A stretch of DNA of 19,778 nt from the NCBI GenBank assembly GCA_900539525.1, contig UQCM01000047.1, positions 1 to 19,778 on the forward strand, in the 5' to 3' direction. Source of the stretch: an uncultured Blautia sp. GTDB taxonomy: Bacteria > Bacillota > Clostridia > Lachnospirales > Lachnospiraceae. Of this stretch, positions 14,399 through 19,778 are shown one piece after another (the first letter of the stretch is position 1; every line of letters begins with the position of its first letter). The notes below the pieces were generated by a model. It saw nothing but the letters and a program-made list of their open reading frames with translations. It ran no database searches and had not been told where the DNA came from. The position numbers and the translations under genes were made by a program.

Positions 14399-15958
14399 AT
14401 GAAAATGAAAAGATTATGTGCAGCTGCACTTGCAGGTCTTTTGATTATTACAGGTGTTCCGGTAGTAGGTAATCAGACATTGGTTGCAAATGCGGCAGAA
14501 TCAACGAATGTTGCATTGAGTACGGCAGGAAGCAGTGTAGTGGCGTGGGATGGTGTAGCCAACAATTATGGAAAAGATAATGTGATTGATGGCAGAGATT
14601 CTTCAAGATGGGAATCTGGTACACCATTAAAGACCAATCAAACATCTTCTGCGCAGCCAACAGGCAATACTGCTTATCTGGTGCTTGACCTCGGAGAGAA
14701 TACAACAACAAATGTTGATACGATATCTGTAAGTTGGTACCTGAAAGTATGGGCTACTGCATATACAGTAGAAACCGCTGATACATGTAGTATAACAGAT
14801 GGCAGAATTGATGTACAGGACAGCGATTGGATCCCCGTTGGAGAGGTCAATAGAACTAATAAAGATATAACTAATATTAACGACGTGTTTTCTTCTGGCA
14901 TTGAGGAGAGCACTGATGTTCAAAGTTCTAATTCTTACATATTAAAAACAGATACACTGAAAAGATATGTGCGTTTCAAGTTTACAGGAATTAATGTCTA
15001 TGCTTATGGTGGTAATAATGTTTCTATTAAAGAAATTGAAATCAACGGTGTAAAAACTGCAGTACCCGCAAAGTTTTCCAAAGCATCTCTTAGCCTCAAA
15101 GACAGTATTAATGTAAACTTATATGTAAATATTCTGAATGATTTAGAGACAGATGCGCAGGTAGAGTTTAGTGCAGCAGGGAAAGAATCTAAGACAATTA
15201 GCGGCCTGAATCAGGGTAAAGAATATGACGACAGTTACAAGGTTTCTTACGAAATGAATGCAGCGGAGATGACTAAGCCTATTACAGCGAGAATCAGCAA
15301 TTTAGGGGGAGGAAATGATTCTGTCACATTGACATATTCCGTAAGAGATTACGCAGTCGAAGCAATGAAAGTTTCAGATGATTCTTTACAGGCTCTTGTA
15401 AAAGCAATGCTTAACTATGGCGCGTATTCACAGATCAACTTTAATAAAATGGAGAATAGTCTTGCAAATGCAGGTTACGAATATACTGATGAAGAACTTG
15501 CAAATGTAACAGAAAGCAGTATCAGTATTGCTGATCCTTCTTTCGGAACTGCTGAGGGAGTAAGTGTTACAGATGCAAGTCTGCTTCTTAAATCAAATAT
15601 TATCCTCCGCTTCTATCTTGATGTAAAAGAAGGAACCAGCCTGACAGGAGCTACAGTAAGTGCTACCGGAGATGATGGAAATGGTATAACTGGTATAAGT
15701 GCTGTTGTTAATGCGGATAAGGGATATGTACAGATTGAAGGAATTGCAGCTAAAAATCTGGACAAAGTATACACACTGACATTAGCTACCAGTTCGGGAA
15801 GTATGGTGGTAACATACAGTCCTTTAAATTATGTAAAGACAGTTTTAGGATCAGAGTATGACTCCGCTGGATATACGAATATCAGAAATGTAGCAAAAAC
15901 ACTGTATCTGTATAATCAGGCAGCAAAAACATATTTTGCCCAGAAAAACAATCAATAA
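14399..15958 (+). CDS. Secreted discoidin-domain protein with duplicated C-terminal module
   Basis: From ATG 14399 (AGGAG 5-9 nt upstream) the product has 519 residues. An in-frame ATG at 14378 would place that ribosome-binding site inside the gene. Residues 1-33 are a signal peptide ending NAA. Residues 38-217 look like an F5/8 type C (discoidin, galactose-binding-like) domain: NVALSTAGSSV, NVIDGRDSSRWES, YLVLDLGE, then KRYVRFKFTGI and SIKEIEINGV at the end, so carbohydrate or glycoconjugate binding is likely. Residues 229-348 and 393-515 look like two diverged copies of one module (see findings). No catalytic domain, sortase signal, dockerin or membrane anchor is seen. Base composition and codon use are more AT-rich than in the neighbours, suggesting an accessory or transferred gene. 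A 43-residue peptide gene follows 11 nt after its stop. Confidence 0.85.
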   Translation: MKMKRLCAAALAGLLIITGVPVVGNQTLVANAAESTNVALSTAGSSVVAWDGVANNYGKDNVIDGRDSSRWESGTPLKTNQTSSAQPTGNTAYLVLDLGENTTTNVDTISVSWYLKVWATAYTVETADTCSITDGRIDVQDSDWIPVGEVNRTNKDITNINDVFSSGIEESTDVQSSNSYILKTDTLKRYVRFKFTGINVYAYGGNNVSIKEIEINGVKTAVPAKFSKASLSLKDSINVNLYVNILNDLETDAQVEFSAAGKESKTISGLNQGKEYDDSYKVSYEMNAAEMTKPITARISNLGGGNDSVTLTYSVRDYAVEAMKVSDDSLQALVKAMLNYGAYSQINFNKMENSLANAGYEYTDEELANVTESSISIADPSFGTAEGVSVTDASLLLKSNIILRFYLDVKEGTSLTGATVSATGDDGNGITGISAVVNADKGYVQIEGIAAKNLDKVYTLTLATSSGSMVVTYSPLNYVKTVLGSEYDSAGYTNIRNVAKTLYLYNQAAKTYFAQKNNQ

Positions 15959-15969
15959 GGAGAAGTTTT

Positions 15970-16101
15970 ATGAAAAAGTATTTAGAACCGGCTGTTGAGT
16001 TTATTGAACTGAAAACAGAAGATATCATATTGGCCAGCGGTTATGATGATGATGAGACAATCAGAATCCCGATTAATGGTAATAATTCTTTGGCTGATTA
16101 A
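15970..16101 (+). CDS. 43-residue acidic peptide, function unknown
   Basis: The reading frame has an excellent ribosome-binding site: AAGGAGA overlaps the stop codon of the preceding gene and the ATG follows after 7 nt. The gene is closed by a perfect terminator 21 nt later, so it is a real, co-transcribed small gene. The peptide begins MKKYLEPAVEFIELKTEDII, then LASG, then an acidic tail (YDDDETIRIPINGNNSLAD). The pattern M-K-K-Y-x-x-P ... E-x-I ... D-I-I-x-(T/S)-S-G is one I recognise from many small clostridial proteins beside surface proteins. I know no established function. It has no signal peptide, cysteine or membrane segment. The amphipathic first half, the ASG junction and the distinct tail resemble a leader/core layout, but no modification enzyme is encoded in the window. 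Confidence 0.75.
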   Translation: MKKYLEPAVEFIELKTEDIILASGYDDDETIRIPINGNNSLAD

Positions 16102-16122
16102 GAGTTCTTTTGTGGTATTTTA

Positions 16123-16175
16123 AAAATAAGCAACAGGTAGTACATGTGAAGTGTAAAACCTGTTGCTTATTTTAA
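16123..16175 (+). terminator. Terminator of the discoidin-protein/peptide operon
   Basis: AAAATAAGCAACAGGT (16123-16138) and ACCTGTTGCTTATTTT (16158-16173) are perfect complements with a 19-nt loop. The A/T tracts inside the stem allow termination in both directions. Confidence 0.85.
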
Positions 16176-16210
16176 TATAGAAAAAAGCCCGGCTGCATTT
16201 GTATTTTTTC

Positions 16211-16238
16211 TTGACTAGAGACGTTTTTATGTTAAAAT
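16211..16238 (+). promoter_or_regulatory. Predicted promoter of ppdK
   Basis: TTGACT (16211-16216), a 16-nt spacer, then TAAAAT (16233-16238) preceded by TGT. Transcription would start near 16245, giving a leader of about 90 nt. The AGGAGG ribosome-binding site is at 16320-16326. Confidence 0.7.
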
Positions 16239-16335
16239 AAAAGTGTGCGACCATTGCACAGAATGGTAGTTTTATGGGCAGGTATTATCTGCGCATACTA
16301 ACATAAATAAATACATTTTAGGAGGAATTGGTAAA

Positions 16336-18960
16336 ATGGCAAAATGGGTTTACTTATTCAAAGAAGGAAACGCTACCATGAGAAACCTTCTGGGTGGAAA
16401 AGGTGCCAACCTTGCCGAGATGACAAACTTAGGTCTTCCGGTACCGCAGGGATTCACAATCACAACAGAGGCTTGTACCCAGTATTATGAAGATGGCAGA
16501 AGAATCAATGACGAGATCATGGAGCAGATCATGGAAGCCATCACAAAGATGGAAGAAATCACAGGCAAGAAATTCGGTGATAAAGAGAATCCTCTTCTTG
16601 TTTCTGTTCGTTCCGGTGCGAGAGCATCCATGCCGGGTATGATGGACACGATCCTGAACCTTGGTTTGAATGAAGAAGTAGTAGATGTACTGGCTGCAAA
16701 GTCCGGAAATCCGCGTTGGGCATGGGACTGCTACAGAAGATTCATCCAGATGTTCTCTGATGTAGTTATGGAAGTTGGTAAGAAATACTTCGAAGAGCTC
16801 ATCGACAAGATGAAAGAAGAAAAAGGCGTGACACAGGACGTTGAACTGACAGCAGATGACTTAAAAGAGCTGGCAAATCAGTTCAAGGCTGAATATAAAG
16901 AGAAGATCGGTGAGGACTTCCCGACAGATCCGAAGGTACAGCTGATGGAGGCTATCAAAGCTGTATTCCGTTCCTGGGACAACCCGCGTGCAAATATTTA
17001 CCGTCGTGACAACGATATCCCATACTCCTGGGGAACAGCTGTTAACGTTCAGATGATGGCATTCGGTAACATGGGTGAGACATCCGGTACAGGTGTTGCT
17101 TTCACACGTGATCCGGCTACAGGAGAGAAGAAGCTCATGGGTGAGTTCCTGATGAACGCTCAGGGTGAGGACGTAGTTGCAGGTGTTCGTACACCTCAGA
17201 AGATCGACCAGCTGAAAGAGGTTATGCCGGAGGTATATCATCAGTTCGTTGGTATCTGCGATACTCTGGAGGATCACTACAGAGATATGCAGGATATGGA
17301 GTTCACCATCGAGGACAAGCATCTGTACATGCTGCAGACACGTAACGGTAAGAGAACTGCTCAGGCAGCTCTGAAGATCGCCTGTGATCTGGTAGATGAG
17401 GGAATGATTCCGGAAGAGAAGGCTGTTGCCATGATCGATCCGAGAAATCTGGATACACTGCTTCATCCGCAGTTTGACGCTGCTGCACTGAAGGCTGCTG
17501 TACCGGTTGCAAAGGCACTGGGTGCTTCACCGGGAGCTGCATGCGGTAAGATCGTATTCTCCGCAGAAGATGCAAAGGCATGGGCTGCAAGAGGTGAGAA
17601 GGTTGTTCTGGTTCGTCTGGAGACATCTCCGGAGGATATCGAGGGTATGAAGAGTGCTCAGGGTATCCTGACAGTTCGTGGTGGTATGACAAGCCATGCA
17701 GCGGTAGTTGCACGTGGTATGGGTACCTGCTGTGTATCCGGATGCGGCGAGATCGCTATGGACGAGGCAAACAAGAAGTTTACACTGGCTGGAAAAGAGT
17801 ACCACGAAGGAGATTACATCTCTCTGGATGGTTCCACAGGTAATATCTATGACGGTCTGATCCCGACGGTTGACGCTACGATCGCAGGTGAGTTCGGAAG
17901 AATCATGGGATGGGCTGACAAATACAGAACCATGAAGGTTCGTACAAATGCAGATACTCCGGCAGATGCTAAGAAGGCACGTGAGCTGGGCGCAGAAGGT
18001 ATTGGTCTTTGCCGTACAGAGCATATGTTCTTCGAGGGCAACAGAATCGATGCATTCCGTGAGATGATCTGTTCCGAGACAGTAGAAGAGAGAGAAAAAG
18101 CACTGGAGAAGATTCTTCCGGAGCAGCAGGCTGACTTTGAGGCTCTGTATGAGGCACTGGAAGGAAATCCTGTTACCATCCGTTTCCTGGATCCGCCTCT
18201 GCATGAGTTCGTTCCGACAGACGAAGAGGATATCAAGAAACTGGCTGACGCTCAGGGCAAGACTGTTGAGCAGATCAAGGCGATCATTGATTCTCTCCAT
18301 GAGTTCAACCCGATGATGGGACATCGTGGATGCCGTCTGGCAGTTACCTATCCGGAAATTGCAAAAATGCAGACAAGAGCTGTCATCCGTGCAGCAATCA
18401 ATGTACAGAACAAGCACAAAGAGTGGAAGGTTCGTCCGGAAATCATGATCCCGCTTGTTGGAGATATCAAAGAGCTGAAATATGTGAAGGATGTTGTTGT
18501 TGAGACAGCAGATGCTGAGATCGAAGCAAACGGAAGCGATCTGAAGTACAAAGTAGGTACTATGATCGAGATCCCGAGAGCAGCTCTGACAGCAGATGAG
18601 ATCGCAAAAGAGGCTGATTTCTTCTGCTTCGGTACCAACGACCTGACACAGATGACCTACGGCTTCTCCCGTGATGATGCAGGTAAGTTCCTGGATGCTT
18701 ACTATGATGCGAAGATCTTCGAGAACGATCCGTTCGCAAGACTTGACCAGGATGGCGTCGGCAAGCTGATGGAAATGGCTATCAAGTTAGGCAAGCCGGT
18801 GAATCCGAAGCTGCACTTCGGTATCTGTGGAGAGCACGGCGGAGATCCTACATCTGTAGAGTTCTGCTGCAAGCTGGGTCTGGATTATGTATCCTGCTCA
18901 CCGTTCCGTGTACCGATCGCTCGTCTGGCAGCAGCTCAGGCAGCTATCAACAACAGATAA
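16336..18960 (+). CDS. ppdK: Pyruvate, phosphate dikinase
   Basis: Interconverts PEP + AMP + PPi and pyruvate + ATP + Pi in the cytosol. In fermenting clostridia it is thought to serve as an ATP-yielding replacement for pyruvate kinase, or in reverse for PEP synthesis. The 874-residue length is that of the well-studied Clostridium symbiosum enzyme. The N-terminal ATP-grasp domain shows GGKGANLAEM and SVRSGARASMPGMMDTILNLG. The central phosphohistidine domain has GGMTSHAAVVARG, with H454 as the phosphocarrier. The C-terminal PEP/pyruvate TIM barrel has GIGLCRTEHMFF, GHRGCRL, FGTNDLTQMTYG and GICGEHGGDP, with the catalytic cysteine at 831 as in C. symbiosum. AGGAGG precedes the ATG by about 10 nt. 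With its own promoter and a double hairpin after it, the gene is monocistronic. No defect is seen. Confidence 0.97.
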   Translation: MAKWVYLFKEGNATMRNLLGGKGANLAEMTNLGLPVPQGFTITTEACTQYYEDGRRINDEIMEQIMEAITKMEEITGKKFGDKENPLLVSVRSGARASMPGMMDTILNLGLNEEVVDVLAAKSGNPRWAWDCYRRFIQMFSDVVMEVGKKYFEELIDKMKEEKGVTQDVELTADDLKELANQFKAEYKEKIGEDFPTDPKVQLMEAIKAVFRSWDNPRANIYRRDNDIPYSWGTAVNVQMMAFGNMGETSGTGVAFTRDPATGEKKLMGEFLMNAQGEDVVAGVRTPQKIDQLKEVMPEVYHQFVGICDTLEDHYRDMQDMEFTIEDKHLYMLQTRNGKRTAQAALKIACDLVDEGMIPEEKAVAMIDPRNLDTLLHPQFDAAALKAAVPVAKALGASPGAACGKIVFSAEDAKAWAARGEKVVLVRLETSPEDIEGMKSAQGILTVRGGMTSHAAVVARGMGTCCVSGCGEIAMDEANKKFTLAGKEYHEGDYISLDGSTGNIYDGLIPTVDATIAGEFGRIMGWADKYRTMKVRTNADTPADAKKARELGAEGIGLCRTEHMFFEGNRIDAFREMICSETVEEREKALEKILPEQQADFEALYEALEGNPVTIRFLDPPLHEFVPTDEEDIKKLADAQGKTVEQIKAIIDSLHEFNPMMGHRGCRLAVTYPEIAKMQTRAVIRAAINVQNKHKEWKVRPEIMIPLVGDIKELKYVKDVVVETADAEIEANGSDLKYKVGTMIEIPRAALTADEIAKEADFFCFGTNDLTQMTYGFSRDDAGKFLDAYYDAKIFENDPFARLDQDGVGKLMEMAIKLGKPVNPKLHFGICGEHGGDPTSVEFCCKLGLDYVSCSPFRVPIARLAAAQAAINNR

Positions 18961-18985
18961 TTTATCTTGTTTCTTTGAAATTTAT

Positions 18986-19018
18986 AAGCGTACCGCCAAA
19001 AGCGGTACGCTTCTTTTA
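18986..19018 (+). terminator. Terminator of ppdK
   Basis: AAGCGTACCGC (18986-18996), a 5-nt loop, then the perfect complement GCGGTACGCTT (19002-19012), followed by CTTTTAT. It lies 26 nt after the stop codon. Confidence 0.9.
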
Positions 19019-19056
19019 TGTTATAGGAAATTCATCTGAGTTTCCTATAACATAAA
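19015..19056 (+). terminator. Second hairpin in tandem after ppdK
   Basis: TTTATGTTATAGGAAA (19015-19030) and TTTCCTATAACATAAA (19041-19056) form a perfect 16-bp stem with a 10-nt loop. Its left arm uses the T-run of the first terminator, so the two structures share bases. It may act as a back-up or antisense terminator. Confidence 0.65.
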
Positions 19057-19093
19057 GCCCATCGGGGGATGTGCAGTGGCATGTTTTGGAAGA

Positions 19094-19165
19094 GTTTTTA
19101 CAACTGCACTCTCGAAAAAGCATCCTCACCGAAACAGTACGGTATTTAGGGTGGATCATACTAGT
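19094..19165. repeat. Half copy of the 165-bp foldback element
   Basis: The 72 bp match 11921-11992 at 65 positions without an indel, from GTTTTTACA through CTCTCGAAAAAGCATCCTCA to ATACTAGT. The left half of the foldback is absent. Instead GTGCAGT at about 19071-19077 can pair with ACTGCAC at about 19104-19110 over a short range. This is either a deletion derivative or a sign that the right half is the conserved unit. It lies between ppdK and the next promoter, in the same orientation as the full copy. Confidence 0.75.
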
Positions 19166-19224
19166 ATCAGAAATTATTATATAGCATCAAAATAATAAGA
19201 GGCATTCGAAAGACAATAAATGGA

Positions 19225-19273
19225 TTGACGAAACAAAGATTACATGTTATATTTGATTCATACTTTAAAGTAT
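19225..19273 (+). promoter_or_regulatory. Predicted promoter with palindrome at the start site
   Basis: TTGACG (19225-19230), a 17-nt spacer, then TATATT (19248-19253). The perfect 14-bp palindrome ATACTTTAAAGTAT (19260-19273) covers the expected start site near 19260, where a dimeric repressor could block transcription. The palindrome is AT-rich and could also be chance. Confidence 0.55.
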
Positions 19274-19317
19274 AAGACAGCAGCTGCAGACAAACAAATG
19301 TACGGAGGGACGAAAAT

Positions 19318-19614
19318 ATGACAGATAGCGAAAAACTTGAAATGATAATATCTGAGATGCAGGGAATGAGACAGGACATGCAGGGGATGAACCAGGATAT
19401 CCAGAGGCTGGACAAGAGGGTTACAGGTATCAGTGTTCATCTTGAGAATGTCACAGATAAAAATATTCAGTTGCTGGCGGAGAATTTCGTCGATCTCACA
19501 GATAAATTGAATCGTGCAATCCCGGTGGCTGATAAAAACCTTGCCTATGAAGTGAAAGTAAACTATCTTCTGGAAAGGGTCGCACTGCTTGAAGAGAAAA
19601 TGCAGAAAAATTAA
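19318..19614 (+). CDS. 98-residue coiled-coil protein, function unknown
   Basis: The small charged protein starts after GGAGGG with about 9 nt spacing. Residues 7-38 have a heptad pattern, with two near-identical units, MQGMRQD and MQGMNQD, encoded by a 21-bp near-tandem repeat (19357-19377 and 19378-19398, 17 of 21 alike). The second half, NIQLLAENFVDL, followed by a basic/acidic helix ending LLERVALLEEKMQKN, resembles the conserved C-terminal block of a coiled-coil family I recall from many Lachnospiraceae, in which the number of heptads varies. There is no signal peptide, membrane segment or cysteine, so it is probably a cytosolic oligomer. It has its own promoter with an operator-like palindrome. 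No function is known to me. Downstream is a gene remnant and a possible insertion-sequence end, which marks a variable region. Confidence 0.75.
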   Translation: MTDSEKLEMIISEMQGMRQDMQGMNQDIQRLDKRVTGISVHLENVTDKNIQLLAENFVDLTDKLNRAIPVADKNLAYEVKVNYLLERVALLEEKMQKN

Positions 19615-19619
19615 CATGA

Positions 19620-19734
19620 ATCGTACTGTCCGAATTCCTGCGCAAAAACCGGGCGGAGGTGATCAAAATGGGAATTTACGAGTATAATGAACAGTTCCAT
19701 ATCCAGAATGAGAGACAGGATGCTTATCAAATGT
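19620..19734 (+). pseudogene. C-terminal remnant of an Rpn-like PD-(D/E)XK nuclease gene
   Basis: In one frame, open from just after a TGA at 19617, the segment reads IVLSEFLRKNRAEVIKMG and continues IYEYNEQFHIQNERQDAYQ. This resembles the region FLxKNRAEVIxMSIxEYDEExH near the C-terminus of Rpn-family recombination-promoting nucleases (annotated as PD-(D/E)XK nuclease family transposase), which are abundant in Lachnospiraceae. There is no room for the nuclease domain upstream, because the coiled-coil gene ends at 19614, so the 5' part has been lost. The ATG at 19668 with GGAGG before it looks like a start, but those bases are explained as codons of AEVIKM. The 3' side runs into a hairpin that looks like an insertion-sequence end. 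The identification is from memory of the family. Confidence 0.55.
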
Positions 19735-19778
19735 GTCGTAAAACCCCTAGCTTTAGCTATGGGGATATAAGACACGTC
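19735..19778. mobile_element. Possible IS200/IS605-type element end (partial)
   Basis: At 19744-19764, CCCCTAGCT pairs with AGCTATGGGG around a 2-nt loop with a single bulged T. Subterminal hairpins with a bulged base are typical of IS200/IS605 ends, where the single-strand transposase TnpA binds, and this particular hairpin sequence looks familiar from clostridial copies. It interrupts the coding similarity of the upstream remnant. The window ends before any transposase gene, so the boundary and the assignment are tentative. Confidence 0.45.

Noticed and set aside
14335..14472. 45-codon upstream frame (MKEDIGLEEH...) overlapping the discoidin-protein gene
   Set aside because: There is no ribosome-binding site at proper spacing. 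The first half is charged low-complexity purine-rich sequence and the second half is the out-of-frame signal peptide region.
17527..18417. 296-codon open frame on the minus strand
   Set aside because: It is the antisense shadow of ppdK, Cys/Ser/Thr-rich with no family resemblance or ribosome-binding site. The shadow at 7546-8406 opposite era was rejected on the same grounds.
19668..19778. New gene starting MGIYEYNEQ with GGAGG upstream
   Set aside because: The GGAGG and ATG are explained as codons of AEVIKM in a longer frame that resembles an Rpn C-terminus, so a fresh start here is unlikely. The segment is kept as a pseudogene remnant instead.
1..19778. CRISPR array, tRNA or rRNA genes
   Set aside because: No regularly spaced direct repeats and no cloverleaf or rRNA signature were seen on either strand. 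The repeats present are inverted and dispersed.

Overview
The window reads as a chromosomal segment of an anaerobic Firmicute, most likely a Lachnospiraceae gut bacterium (Blautia/Dorea/Ruminococcus-like). The reasons are the fermentative enzymes (pyruvate:ferredoxin oxidoreductase, PPi-type phosphofructokinase, pyruvate phosphate dikinase), Gram-positive ribosome-binding sites and terminators, a clostridial M16C peptidase, and several small protein families typical of that group. The assignment comes from reading the sequence; no database search was run. All convincing genes lie on the + strand.

Layout. 1-271: intergenic repeat, a hairpin and the nifJ promoter. 272-3814: nifJ (PFOR), closed by two hairpins in tandem. 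3936-4682: secreted protein with a FlgD-like Ig domain. 4688-9438: a promoter that fires into an inverted-repeat leader, then an M16C metallopeptidase, era and recO as a tight operon. 9439-9677: a 110-bp inverted-repeat element and a strong promoter. 9678-11824: lipoprotein followed by glycyl-tRNA synthetase. 11827-11991: a 165-bp foldback (MITE-like) element directly after the glyS stop. 12182-14041: PPi-type phosphofructokinase, then, after a terminator, a hotdog acyl-CoA thioesterase. 14042-16175: an AT-richer accessory block with its own promoter and terminator, encoding a secreted discoidin-domain protein with a duplicated C-terminal module and a 43-residue companion peptide. 16336-18960: pyruvate phosphate dikinase with a double hairpin. 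18961-19778: a half copy of the foldback element, a 98-residue coiled-coil protein, a broken C-terminal remnant of an Rpn-like nuclease gene, and a hairpin resembling an IS200/IS605 end.

How the genes fit together. PFP, PPDK and PFOR mark three steps of a PPi-linked, ferredoxin-reducing glycolysis: fructose 6-phosphate phosphorylation with PPi, PEP to pyruvate using AMP and PPi, and pyruvate to acetyl-CoA, CO2 and reduced ferredoxin. Between them sit housekeeping genes (era, recO, glyS) in an order I recall as common in this family. The most unusual material is non-coding: two families of dispersed inverted repeats, one of which supplies the stop codon of recO. The least explained genes are the secreted protein/peptide pair at 14399-16101 and the 98-residue coiled-coil gene.
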